A stretch of 64,000 bases of DNA from Rubrolithibacter danxiaensis (GTDB lineage: Bacteria > Bacteroidota > Bacteroidia > Sphingobacteriales > Sphingobacteriaceae), in the NCBI RefSeq assembly GCF_047272945.1, contig NZ_JBKOPS010000001.1:1-64000 (forward strand), in the 5' to 3' direction. Every line of letters starts with the position of its first letter. Position 1 is the stretch's first letter. Made by a program: the position numbers and the translations under genes. Under the pieces are notes generated by a model, which searched no databases, was not told the DNA's origin, and was given only the letters and a program-made list of their open reading frames with translations. Below, in pieces: positions 27,403 to 36,791 of this stretch.

Positions 27403-30400
27403 ATGTTAAAGAATTTAAGAAAGCTTCTTATCACTATATTATACATAGGGATCTTTTCTAAAGCTTTTGGGCAGGTGTCCTCTATTACCATTGGTAAAAT
27501 TAATCCAGGAAATGGAAAGGCATATGGTATAGGTTCTACTATTGCCGTCCCAATAACAATCTCTGATCCAAATGGAGATATTCATGCAGAAAACAAACTT
27601 CAACTATGGCTTTCTGACGAAAATGGCAATTTCAACTCTTCCAAAGCTCAAAATATAGGTGAAATAACAGATTTGAAATTATTCTATACTACTTTTATAA
27701 ATGGTATAATTCCCATAAAATTTGCAGGTACAGGCGATAGAGATTTAGTAGCAGGAGATAAATACCGCGTAATTGTAAAAGCAAATCTTTTTAGAAATAA
27801 TGGGACGGAAGCTTACGAAAGTCCTCCATCGGAATACTTTACAATTTCAACAAATAAAGGTGTAATAGCAGATATTAATTCTGCCAACGAAATTAAATTT
27901 TCTAATATGCCAAAAGCTTTTGGAAAATGTACGGGAGAAAATTTCACTTATAAATTCACAAATAACTCAACCCCTGGAGCAAGTGTTAAAGCCTCAATTA
28001 AAAATGAAGCAAAGCCTGATACACAAATTCCAGATTGGACCTTTTCTTCCTCATACGAACAAATACAGGCAGAATTAGCTCATTACACTGTTTTGGTAAC
28101 CGCTGAATTAAATGGAATAATTGGGACTAAAGGCTTTTTTCTATTAAATAATTCCATCACCATCCCTTTTAAGGCAGTATCCAATGCGGATGTTTGTATT
28201 CCGGTAACAAGAGAGTATACTATCAACTATAATGATCTTTCATCCAACTTTCCAGGAACTATTTATTATATAGATTGGAACGATGGACCTCCTCTCCAAA
28301 TAACAGCTGCTCAATTAAAAAAAGAAAATGGGAAAATATGGCATGAATATAAAAAATCATCCTGTAATTTGGTGGGCATTTTAGGAACACCCAATGTTTA
28401 CGGAATACGAATTTTAGCTATAAGTCCTTTTTGTGGAGAAGCAAATGAAAAAATTATTACATCTGCATTAGTTTTAAATTCTCCCAAAAATGAATTTTCC
28501 GGTCCAGATTTAGGTTGTGTCGGAACACCCATTTCATTTATAAATTTATCAGAAGCTCAATCTCCCCGAACCGATATACAAGGATGTAAAAACTTAGCAA
28601 CTTACAGTTGGGAAATAAATGGAAGAATCTCACCAGAATTGAAAGATCTTCCTGCGAGTACTAACCCTAAAATTACCTTTGATTCACCCGGGATTTATAA
28701 AATACGATTATTGCTTACAAGTACTACCGCTTGTGACCCTCCTCCCCCATCTACCGGAACAATCACAATTGTTGAACCGCCTAAAGCTGATTTCAGCATT
28801 AGTATGAAAAACTGTGTTACCGATATTGTACCAACTGTAAACAAAGCTTTGAATACAGCAGACAATTACATCTATACTTGGTCTGTTAGTCCGGGCAATG
28901 GAGTTAGTTTTGAAAATAATACGAAACCTGATAGTAAAGAACCAATATTTAAATTCACAGAAGGTGGAATTTATGTAATTAGACAACAAATACAGGTTCC
29001 AGAAGGATGTTCATCAATAAAAGAAACAGAAATCATTGTAAATGAAAAACCGACAATAGTTGCAGAATGGACGAAAAAAGATTTCTGTGGCACCAATGTG
29101 ACTTTAAATTTTAATTCAGAAAATGATAATCCCTTACAAACAATATATACAGGAACATACGATTCCTCAGGTAATTATAGTTGGGAAATTAGTGGTGGCT
29201 CTTTTGAGTTTGTAAACAATACAAATAGTCATTCAATGTATCCCACTATCATTTTCAAAGAAAATTCAATTTATACAGTAAAAATAAAATATAACAATAA
29301 TTGTGGAGAAGCTGAATCAATAGAAAAACAAATAACATTTACTAAAGGAATAAATGTTAATGCAGGCCTCGATCAAACAGGATGTAAGGGCGCGCCTTTT
29401 CAATTGGAAGGCACTGTTGCTAATGGGCAATTTAAAAAAGCAGAATGGGCAGGAGGAAGTGGCAATCTAATAGTTGATACATCTAATCCATTAAAAGCAA
29501 CTTATAAACCAAGTCCAGACGAAGTTGGTCCGGTAAGAATCAGGCTAACAGTGTTTACAAATGAAGAATTTCCGTGTGATCAAGTAACTGACGAACTAAC
29601 TATAAACATTCAAGCACCTATAGCAAAATTTTCATGGCGAAAAGATTTTCAATGCAGGCAACTGATCATTCTTCCGGAAGATATAGTAGTAGAAACAGCT
29701 CCGGATAATGATACATATACCTGGACATTTACAAGTACCAATAAAGTAAGACAATCCAAAGGAATTAATTTTCCAAGAACTGTAGTTGATCCTAATGATT
29801 CTATGATTATTAAATTAGTGGTAACTAGCAAAACTCCTAATTGCCCTCCGTCTGAGTTCTCCCACACATTCAGAACAATTGTACCCGACGTTACGTTTAA
29901 AATAAAAGAAAAAGTTTGTACAGATGAAGGTGTGCAAATAACTTTTGAAAATACAACTCCTGGAAAATCAGAATTTAAATTTAATTGGGATTTTGGAAAC
30001 GGATTAGAATCTACCTTATCTGATCCTCCACCTATAACCTTTCCTTCTCCAACAAATGGAGCTGATACAACTTATAATGTCAAATTGAGATTAACAACAG
30101 CTCCATGTGTTACCAATCCACCAACTCCTATTCCAGATCCGATTATACTTAATGTAAAAATTCCTGCTACTTATCCCAATTTAAAAATTATTGCTGATAA
30201 TACCCAGGGATGTGGTTCACTAAGCGTCAATTTTAAGGCAGAGGCCGAAGGAGCATCTAATTTATTATGGGATTTTGGTGATGGAACAAGCTGCACTTGT
30301 AAGGTTCCTCCTCCACATATTTATAAAGTTAGCACTACTCCATATACAATTCGACTAACAGCTAATTATCCAAGCGGATGCTCAAAAACAGTAGAAATGA

Positions 30401-31026
30401 AGGACTATATACGAGTTGGTGAAGCACCAATAGTTAATTTTGAAATAGAGCCAGACTCTATTCTATATAGCCCCTCTAATGAATTTCATTTTAAAAACCT
30501 AAGCATAGGCGACCAAGCACATTTAAAATATATTTGGAATTTTGGAGATCACACCTCAGGGAGTACAGAAGAAAGCCCGTCACATATATATCAGGTGCCG
30601 GGTACTTATAAGGTCAGACTATCAGTTTCCTCAAGTACTGGTTGTTTTAAAGAAATAGAGAAAACACTAAAATTCATAGGTTCTATAGATACATTAAACA
30701 CTACATCCCTATACGTACCTAATGCCTTTTTACCAAACAGTCCAGTTACAGATTTAAGAATCTTTAAAGCCAAAGGAGGAGGTATAGCTGAGTGGAGAAT
30801 GCGGATTTTTAATAAATGGGGAGAAACTGTTTGGGAAACGACCGAACTTGATTCACAGGGATCACCTATACAAGGCTGGGACGGAACTATGAACGGAAAG
30901 CCCGTTCCGCAGGGAGTTTACTTTTGGGAGATAAAAGCAAAGATGAAGGATGGCAGTACCTGGCCCGGGATCTCGTACAAGAACTCTGCTCCAAAACATG
31001 TTGGAACGATAAATTTAATCAGATAG
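27403..31026 (+). CDS. Secreted PKD-domain protein with T9SS type B (gliding motility-associated) C-terminal domain
   Basis: The 1207 residues start with a signal peptide (LLITILYIGIFSKAFGQ). Several PKD-like Ig folds follow. The clearest are near the C-terminus: WDFGNGLES, LLWDFGDGTSCTC and IWNFGDHTSGST with SPSHIYQVPGTYKVRLSVSS. The last 95 residues (from about 1110: YVPNAFLPNS, FNKWGETVWET, GWDGTMNGKPVPQGVYFWEI) are the CHU_C/type B sorting domain that directs export by the type IX system. It is probably a large cell-surface or secreted protein. The gene for a PorP/SprF partner follows immediately. Confidence 0.9.
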   Translation: MLKNLRKLLITILYIGIFSKAFGQVSSITIGKINPGNGKAYGIGSTIAVPITISDPNGDIHAENKLQLWLSDENGNFNSSKAQNIGEITDLKLFYTTFINGIIPIKFAGTGDRDLVAGDKYRVIVKANLFRNNGTEAYESPPSEYFTISTNKGVIADINSANEIKFSNMPKAFGKCTGENFTYKFTNNSTPGASVKASIKNEAKPDTQIPDWTFSSSYEQIQAELAHYTVLVTAELNGIIGTKGFFLLNNSITIPFKAVSNADVCIPVTREYTINYNDLSSNFPGTIYYIDWNDGPPLQITAAQLKKENGKIWHEYKKSSCNLVGILGTPNVYGIRILAISPFCGEANEKIITSALVLNSPKNEFSGPDLGCVGTPISFINLSEAQSPRTDIQGCKNLATYSWEINGRISPELKDLPASTNPKITFDSPGIYKIRLLLTSTTACDPPPPSTGTITIVEPPKADFSISMKNCVTDIVPTVNKALNTADNYIYTWSVSPGNGVSFENNTKPDSKEPIFKFTEGGIYVIRQQIQVPEGCSSIKETEIIVNEKPTIVAEWTKKDFCGTNVTLNFNSENDNPLQTIYTGTYDSSGNYSWEISGGSFEFVNNTNSHSMYPTIIFKENSIYTVKIKYNNNCGEAESIEKQITFTKGINVNAGLDQTGCKGAPFQLEGTVANGQFKKAEWAGGSGNLIVDTSNPLKATYKPSPDEVGPVRIRLTVFTNEEFPCDQVTDELTINIQAPIAKFSWRKDFQCRQLIILPEDIVVETAPDNDTYTWTFTSTNKVRQSKGINFPRTVVDPNDSMIIKLVVTSKTPNCPPSEFSHTFRTIVPDVTFKIKEKVCTDEGVQITFENTTPGKSEFKFNWDFGNGLESTLSDPPPITFPSPTNGADTTYNVKLRLTTAPCVTNPPTPIPDPIILNVKIPATYPNLKIIADNTQGCGSLSVNFKAEAEGASNLLWDFGDGTSCTCKVPPPHIYKVSTTPYTIRLTANYPSGCSKTVEMKDYIRVGEAPIVNFEIEPDSILYSPSNEFHFKNLSIGDQAHLKYIWNFGDHTSGSTEESPSHIYQVPGTYKVRLSVSSSTGCFKEIEKTLKFIGSIDTLNTTSLYVPNAFLPNSPVTDLRIFKAKGGGIAEWRMRIFNKWGETVWETTELDSQGSPIQGWDGTMNGKPVPQGVYFWEIKAKMKDGSTWPGISYKNSAPKHVGTINLIR

Positions 31027-32043
31027 ATGGGGAGGATTATCAGAGCTGTTTTTCTTTTTATAACTCTTTTGTATTCAATAGCCGGAAATGCACAGGACCA
31101 TATTTACTCACAATTTTTCAACTCTCCTTTATACTTGAACCCCGCCCTTAACGGACAGTTCAAAGGAGATCTCAGATTTAATATTATCTATCGGAATCAG
31201 TGGGCTTCGGTTCCAGGCGTATTGAGGTATCTGTCAGCATCAATAGATTATCAGATTCCAAATAACGGCGGTGGGGCCGGACTCTTATTCAACAGATCAA
31301 ATGAAGGGACTGCTTATCTTCAGAAAAATAATTTAGCTGCTATTTATTCATATACTGTTGGTGGCGGTGATTTTAATGCCTCACTGGGAATTCAGGGGGG
31401 ATTTACTAATTCAAGAATAGATTTTAGTAAGTTGATTTTCTCAGACCAGATAGATCCAAGTACCGGCTATACTGAGGTGCCAAGTGAAGCAAGCCAGTTA
31501 AATAACAATGTATATTATTTTGATGCCGGAGCGGGAGTAAATTTTGTTATTAAAAACGCAATGATCGGAGCGTCAATGCTTCATTTAAATAAGCCAGATG
31601 AATCTTTTACGGGAAGCAATGTAAAAGTTCCCGTTCGGTCTATTGTACATGCAAGTTACAGGTTTTCATTAAACAAATATGAATCACATGAATACGATGG
31701 TACATTTCTTATTCCCTCGGTGGTTGTATATAATCAAGCTCAAATAAATTCTTACAGTGCAGGTATTCAATTCAAACACCAAATATTAAATGCAGGTTTA
31801 TGGTATAGAAAAAACCGGACAACCGGTGATGCCTTTGTAGTTTCTCTTATTTTCGATATTTTCTCTCCCTCCCGATTTAACAAATTACGATTAGGCATTA
31901 GCCACGACGCCACTGTATCAAAAATAAACTACTCAAATACCGGTGGTACAACTGAACTAAGTATGGGATATGAAACAACTTTTCCCAATAGCGACTCTGA
32001 TTACAATCCTTATTCCGGAAGAAAATGCTATGATTTCTATTAA
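31027..32043 (+). CDS. PorP/SprF family type IX secretion-associated outer-membrane protein
   Basis: The 338 residues have a signal peptide (VFLFITLLYSIAGNAQ) and the family signature HIYSQFFNSPLYLNPALNGQF, then RFNIIYRNQW, ASIDYQ, GAGLLFNRSNEG and alternating beta strands to the end, as expected for a 14-strand-like outer-membrane barrel. SprF-type proteins are needed for surface display of the adhesin encoded beside them. Here the ATG follows directly on the stop of the type B-sorted protein, so the two form a cargo/partner pair. Confidence 0.93.
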   Translation: MGRIIRAVFLFITLLYSIAGNAQDHIYSQFFNSPLYLNPALNGQFKGDLRFNIIYRNQWASVPGVLRYLSASIDYQIPNNGGGAGLLFNRSNEGTAYLQKNNLAAIYSYTVGGGDFNASLGIQGGFTNSRIDFSKLIFSDQIDPSTGYTEVPSEASQLNNNVYYFDAGAGVNFVIKNAMIGASMLHLNKPDESFTGSNVKVPVRSIVHASYRFSLNKYESHEYDGTFLIPSVVVYNQAQINSYSAGIQFKHQILNAGLWYRKNRTTGDAFVVSLIFDIFSPSRFNKLRLGISHDATVSKINYSNTGGTTELSMGYETTFPNSDSDYNPYSGRKCYDFY

Positions 32044-32051
32044 ATAGGAGT

Positions 32052-32303
32052 TTATTGAGGTGGCCGGTTTGGATATTCTCTTTCAAGCGTATCGCCAAGT
32101 TTTGAAATTTCCTCCTCACTTAATGACCAGTTATCCTGCGATTTAACCTTCCATCCCCCTTCCTCTTTTCTTTCAATTAAAAGAGGGTGAGGATCCATTA
32201 GATCCCTTTCCAATGAATACATTCTGTGATTCATGTCCATCGGCTCGGCATACAACTCAGTTTCCTCTCCGTTAATAGGATATTTAATAGTAAATCTTTT
32301 CAT
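32052..32303 (-). CDS. Small conserved hypothetical protein (83 residues)
   Basis: From ATG at 32303 (a longer reading from 32336 has no better support) the protein has 83 residues, no signal peptide and no membrane helix. It begins MKRFTIKYPINGEETELYAE and ends with an acidic helix (EEEISKLGDTLEREYP). Its layout resembles the 95-residue protein at 62960-63247: MxxF, PI-N/D-G, a central Trp, then a C-terminal helix with LG and a glutamate-rich end. Function unknown; it faces the PorP gene tail-to-tail. Confidence 0.65.
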   Translation of the reverse strand: MKRFTIKYPINGEETELYAEPMDMNHRMYSLERDLMDPHPLLIERKEEGGWKVKSQDNWSLSEEEISKLGDTLEREYPNRPPQ

Positions 32304-32380
32304 AGACTGGAACAGGTTTGATACCAGTACTAACAACGAAATTTAAAATTATGTTTGGGTAGGATATTAAACGTAAATAA

Positions 32381-32412
32381 AAACCCCTTGATACGTTTGA
32401 ATCAAGAGGTTT
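32381..32412 (-). terminator. Terminator-like hairpin, minus direction
   Basis: A 12-base stem with one mismatch (32381-32392 with 32401-32412) has an eight-base loop. On the minus strand it is followed by a T-rich stretch. It lies about 160 bases downstream of the XRE-like gene and would stop its transcript before the 83-residue gene. Confidence 0.6.
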
Positions 32413-32572
32413 GAAGATTAAAAAGCTGTTAATTAAACCAGCATCTAAAAGTAATAATTTTCTAACTAATATCATATCAAATAAAATTCTTTTCAGTAAA
32501 AAAATTGTTTCGATAAATGATAAACGGATAATACTTAATTAGAATTCAATATAACCTTGTATAGTATAATAC

Positions 32573-32917
32573 TTACTCTACATTCTCATTTTTTGTGTCA
32601 ACTTCCAACTGATTGACAAAAGAATCTAAAATCCCTGCATTTGTTTTCTGCATCTTCTTCTGAACCTGAAACTGCTGATCTTCAGGAGAAATCATTATAA
32701 TCACCCCTCTGTTTGGACAAAATTGAAATAATGAAAAGAAGTTAAAATTAAGGATCTGGCTTAGCTTAGCCAGATACGAGATTGGCATCTCTTCCCACTT
32801 CTCTAAATAATATACTAATCCCAACTCTTCTAATCCAATTAATTCGGCTAATTCATAAAAAGCAATATTGTTATCAGACGCAAGAGTTTCAATTTTTTTC
32901 CTGAGGTTAAAGTTCAT
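32573..32917 (-). CDS. Small HTH (XRE-like) protein
   Basis: The 114 residues open with a helix-rich segment of the XRE/Cro type (LRKKIETLASDNNIAFYELAELIGLEE, then a recognition-like helix and PISYLAKLSQILNF). The second half is polar with glutamine and lysine and ends in an acidic tail. A DNA-binding role is plausible but the HTH match is by eye and partial. No neighbour points to a target. About 270 bases without a gene separate it from the GntP gene. Confidence 0.6.
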   Translation of the reverse strand: MNFNLRKKIETLASDNNIAFYELAELIGLEELGLVYYLEKWEEMPISYLAKLSQILNFNFFSLFQFCPNRGVIIMISPEDQQFQVQKKMQKTNAGILDSFVNQLEVDTKNENVE

Positions 32918-33189
32918 AATGACTTATGGTTAATATTGTTCGTTCTTGTTTAAGAAAAAAATCTTTAACAACATTTTATACTTTCCAATATTTATGCCAT
33001 AAGCGCACTTAGTCCTATTCCCTTTTTAAACAAGTTAAAACCTGCTATAAATGCCTACACAGCTTGCTACGATCAGAAAATCCAATATTAAAAACAAAAA
33101 CTCGTCATTTTCTTAAAAAGAAAAGTACAAGTTATTTCCCTTTTTGGGGAAAAATTCCCACACCATAAAATTACTTGTTCTGATTCTTC

Positions 33190-34506
33190 TTATTTTAACA
33201 AAAAATCGAAGATCAGAACACCTATTAACCCTACTACAGAAACAATTGACTCCATTATTGACCAAGACTTTATCGTATCTTTTATGCTGAGATTGAAGTA
33301 CTCTTTAAATAGCCAAAAACCAGAATCATTCACATGAGAAAAGGCCAAACTGCCGGCACCTACTGCCAAAACCATCAAATTAGGATCAACGTGCGACTGG
33401 ACTATTAATGGAGCTATTACTCCTGCCGTTGTTAAACCGGCAACTGTTGCAGATCCAATACACACCCTTACAATGGCAGCAATGGTCCACCCTAACACTA
33501 ACGGATGAAGATCCAGATGCTGAAGCTTTTCACCTATCTGCGCACTCATTCCACTGTCTGTAAGTACTTGCTTAAAAGCTCCCGCTCCTGCAATGATCAA
33601 AAGAATCATTGCTACATCTTTTACTGCTTCCCCATAAACCACCATAATTTCAGTCATCTTTTTTCCCTGTTTCGTCCCCAAGGAAAAGGTGGCTAGCGCA
33701 AGTGCAAGGATCATTACAAAACTGGGATTACCAACGAAAGAAATCATGCCGGCAAGAGATGTGTCAGGCGATATAAAGAAGGCTGCAACCGTAGTTCCCA
33801 TTAAAAGAATTACAGGAAAAAGTGCAGTTAAAAAGCTATTTGCAGTTCCAGGCAACCTATCTTCAGGTAAATTATCGGGCTGAAATATTTTCAATGGTTC
33901 GCAATTTATACCTTTAAGCGCTTTTGAAAACAAAGGGCCTGCTATTATAATGGCGGGTATTGCAATGGCCATTCCGTATAGCAAAGTAAGTCCCATGCTT
34001 GCATTAAACTGAACTACCAAAGCTACGGGCGAAGGATGAGGAGGAAGATAACCATGTGTTACAGACAAAGCCGCCAGCATGGGCAATCCTATATACACTG
34101 CTGGAAGCTTATATTTATATACTATTGAAAATATGAGCGGTACCATCAGCACAAATCCAATCCCGTAAAACAGGGGTAATCCAATGATAAAACCTGTTAC
34201 CATCAATGCCCATTGAATATACTTCTCACCCACCGCATTTACCAGAACCATCGCAATTTTCTGGGCAGCGCCGCTGTTTGCTACCAGTTTACCCAGCATG
34301 GCACCCAAACAAATCACAATAACAAGCGAGCCAAGCGTATCGCCCATTCCCTTTTCAACGGAAGCAACAACCTGATTTAAAGGTATACCAAGGCACAAAC
34401 CTGCAACAATGGAAACTATTAAAAAAGCAAGAAAAGGATTAATCTTTCCCCAGGTTGCTAAAAGTACCAGCAGAATGATACTCAATAAAATAATTATTAA
34501 ACTCAT
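33190..34506 (-). CDS. GntP-family H+ symporter (gluconate or D-serine type)
   Basis: The 438 residues have about 12 membrane helices throughout and GntP hallmarks: FLAFLIVSIVAGLCLGIPLNQ, GLPMLAALSVTHGYLPPHPSP and GSATVAGLTTAGVIAP. The family carries gluconate or, as in DsdX, D-serine. Being last in an operon with RidA, a DSD1-like enzyme and a dipeptidase, a D-serine or related amino-acid substrate fits better than gluconate; that is inference. No gluconate kinase is nearby. Confidence 0.9.
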   Translation of the reverse strand: MSLIIILLSIILLVLLATWGKINPFLAFLIVSIVAGLCLGIPLNQVVASVEKGMGDTLGSLVIVICLGAMLGKLVANSGAAQKIAMVLVNAVGEKYIQWALMVTGFIIGLPLFYGIGFVLMVPLIFSIVYKYKLPAVYIGLPMLAALSVTHGYLPPHPSPVALVVQFNASMGLTLLYGMAIAIPAIIIAGPLFSKALKGINCEPLKIFQPDNLPEDRLPGTANSFLTALFPVILLMGTTVAAFFISPDTSLAGMISFVGNPSFVMILALALATFSLGTKQGKKMTEIMVVYGEAVKDVAMILLIIAGAGAFKQVLTDSGMSAQIGEKLQHLDLHPLVLGWTIAAIVRVCIGSATVAGLTTAGVIAPLIVQSHVDPNLMVLAVGAGSLAFSHVNDSGFWLFKEYFNLSIKDTIKSWSIMESIVSVVGLIGVLIFDFLLK

Positions 34507-34573
34507 ATATCAGGATTTATAATAGTTGAAGAATAGTTGAAGGGAATTTTTAAGATTTACAGAAACAGTGCTG

Positions 34574-35644
34574 TTATTTCCATGCCTTTCTCAAAAATCT
34601 TAACCAGTTGTTATGCATTATATTGCTGATATCTTCCTGATTATATCCTCTGTTTGTTAATAAACCAGGGATTTTTTGAAGATCAGTGATAGTTTCTAAA
34701 TCATAAGGGCATTGTTCTCTTCCAAATGCACCATCCAGGTCAGAACCTATCCCGACATGCAGGGTGTTACCGGCAAGCTGACAGATATGATCTAAATGAT
34801 CTATTATCTTATCAAGGTTACAATTCATAGTTTTAGGATCAGACTCTCCCCGTACCCAATCAGGAACCATCATCCAGGCGTCCAAAGCACCACCAATTAC
34901 AGCTCCCCTGCTTATTAATTCCCTGATTTGCTCATCGCTATACTGACGGTTATGATTTACAATAGCACGTACGTTATTATGGCTTGCCCAAACATTTCCA
35001 TGAAAATTATCCATTGCTTCCCAAAAACTATCATCGCATAAATGTGTAGCATCCAATATTATATTAAGACGCTCCATCTCTTTGAGCAATTCCTTTCCTC
35101 TGGTTCCCATAAATCCTGTTGCGTCAGTTCCCTGTGCATATCGGCCCGGACCGTAGTGTGCTGGCCCAACTGCCCGCAACCCATAATTATAAGCTCTTTC
35201 TAAATGTTGCACGGTAATAAATGAATCTGCACCTTCGAGACTCAGAATGTATCCGACAGGTTTTTTTTCATTTGAGGTAGCATCACTCCACAAGTCGATA
35301 TGCTTTTCTAAGCCCTCCAAATCGGCAATTTGCACCATTTCTCCCTCCTCTTCCATGGCTTTATACCAAGCCAGCTGGCCTTGCGTTTGTGCCCATGCCT
35401 GTTGTGGTGAATGCCAGCCTGGAAGCGGATTATTGGGTGCTACATATCGGGCGATCTGTGTTGCGACAACCAGCCCTATATTTCCTTTTCTCAATTCAGG
35501 TAATGAAACTGTAGCTTTTCCTCTATCAGGCTTATCCGATAACCCCTGCTCACGTAAATTTATTTCGGCTACGGGTTTGCGCAGATCCCTGTTCCATTCC
35601 AGGGCATTCATACTAAGGTCAAGATGTGCGTCTATTATGAACAT
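34574..35644 (-). CDS. Membrane dipeptidase (renal dipeptidase-like, zinc)
   Basis: The 356 residues belong to peptidase family M19. The N-terminal metal ligands are DAHLD (H7, D9), then a bridging-glutamate region LSLEGADSF, a histidine region VGPAHYGPGRY, ILDATHLCDDSF and ASHNNVRA, and GIGSDLDGAFG near the end. M19 enzymes cleave dipeptides, often with a D-residue at the C-terminal side. No signal peptide is visible, so a cytoplasmic place is likely. Its place between the DSD1-like and GntP genes suggests processing of D-amino-acid dipeptides. Confidence 0.92.
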   Translation of the reverse strand: MFIIDAHLDLSMNALEWNRDLRKPVAEINLREQGLSDKPDRGKATVSLPELRKGNIGLVVATQIARYVAPNNPLPGWHSPQQAWAQTQGQLAWYKAMEEEGEMVQIADLEGLEKHIDLWSDATSNEKKPVGYILSLEGADSFITVQHLERAYNYGLRAVGPAHYGPGRYAQGTDATGFMGTRGKELLKEMERLNIILDATHLCDDSFWEAMDNFHGNVWASHNNVRAIVNHNRQYSDEQIRELISRGAVIGGALDAWMMVPDWVRGESDPKTMNCNLDKIIDHLDHICQLAGNTLHVGIGSDLDGAFGREQCPYDLETITDLQKIPGLLTNRGYNQEDISNIMHNNWLRFLRKAWK

Positions 35645-35659
35645 TATTGGTTAGTTAAA

Positions 35660-36772
35660 TTAAATAGTTACAGCCCGGTCTCTCGCAATCACCTTCCATT
35701 CTGTTATTATCTCATGATTTTCAACAATATAGGCCTTTTCGTATAATGCAACAGTTGGGCAAATATGGTAAGGCAAAGCGTATAAAACATCTCCCACCTG
35801 AAAATTATGCTCTCCCTGACTTTCAAGAACTAAATGTTCTTCGCTCTGGCCTACTACAGTCAGATCAGCGGCGTTTAGAAAAAATACACGTTCTTTTAAA
35901 TTTCTTTCGGCAGCAATTGACTTATGGCCAAGATCCAGACATATTTTATTTGACCCTGGGAGTGATATCACTCTTGTAATAATCAAAGCTGCAGGAAGAA
36001 AGGCCTGCTCCTGAAACGCATCCTGATATCCTTTGTCCCAATAAATAAAGGTACCAGGGCTGCATTCTACCTGATCACGTTTAGCATGTACAGGAAAAGT
36101 AGGAGTCCCTCCAGCAATAATAACAGGTTTTGGCAAACCTTCTTTTACAATGCAATCTCTTACTTTTTGTACTAATTCAAAGCTCTTGTTACTCTGTTCT
36201 TCCCTGGTTTTTAATGATGGATCATGAATATTCCCATCGTAAACATGAAGTCCTTCAGGCTTAATTCCAGCCTCTAAAGCTGCAAACTTAAATACCCTGA
36301 CAGCTTCTTCTCCCGGTTCTATGCCGGTTCTGTCCATTCCGGCATTTATATCTATGTATACAGAAATTTCGAGCTTAGCAGCTAAAGCAGAGGCTGAAAT
36401 TTGCGAAGCTGAAATTTGATTATCAACCAGACATGAAAACTTAGTGTTAGGATAATGCTTTATTAAAGAAATAAAACGGGTCAATTTAGGACCAACAGGC
36501 TGATATGCCAATAATACATCCTTTGCTCCTGCCAGTGCCAGCATCTCTGCTTCGGCAATGGTTGCGCATTTGAATTTTCCTATACCTGCTTCAATTAACA
36601 ATTCAGCAACTTCTTTAGATTTATGTGTTTTTACGTGGGGGCGCAATCGGGAAACATCATCAATCATAGTTATAAGCAACCGGATATTTTCCTTTACACG
36701 ATCTTTAAAAACTACAAGAGCAGGCGAATCAAAGTCAGCAATATTCTTAATTTCAAACCAGGAGTTATTCAT
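35660..36772 (-). CDS. DSD1-like PLP enzyme (D-serine dehydratase / D-threonine aldolase family)
   Basis: The 370 residues have the fold-III PLP barrel of the DSD1/D-TA family. The PLP lysine is K48 in RPHVKTHKS; the substrate and phosphate regions include DINAGMDRTGI and GGTPTFP. Near the end stands PYHICPT with His336 and Cys338. From family knowledge, the HxC pair binds zinc in eukaryotic-type D-serine dehydratase, whereas D-threonine aldolases have HxD. I therefore lean to D-serine dehydratase. The RidA gene 19 bases upstream, which would clear the 2-aminoacrylate product, agrees. Confidence 0.85.
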   Translation of the reverse strand: MNNSWFEIKNIADFDSPALVVFKDRVKENIRLLITMIDDVSRLRPHVKTHKSKEVAELLIEAGIGKFKCATIAEAEMLALAGAKDVLLAYQPVGPKLTRFISLIKHYPNTKFSCLVDNQISASQISASALAAKLEISVYIDINAGMDRTGIEPGEEAVRVFKFAALEAGIKPEGLHVYDGNIHDPSLKTREEQSNKSFELVQKVRDCIVKEGLPKPVIIAGGTPTFPVHAKRDQVECSPGTFIYWDKGYQDAFQEQAFLPAALIITRVISLPGSNKICLDLGHKSIAAERNLKERVFFLNAADLTVVGQSEEHLVLESQGEHNFQVGDVLYALPYHICPTVALYEKAYIVENHEIITEWKVIARDRAVTI

Positions 36773-36791
36773 AAGTATCAGAGCAAGTTGA

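Noticed and set aside
32284..32475. 63-residue minus-strand ORF
   Set aside because: It covers the terminator hairpin at 32381-32412 and overlaps the start of the 83-residue gene out of frame.
33135..33151. TTTCCC/GGGAAA hairpin downstream of the GntP gene
   Set aside because: The stem is short and A-T-rich with no following T-run on the minus strand, so I did not call it a terminator.
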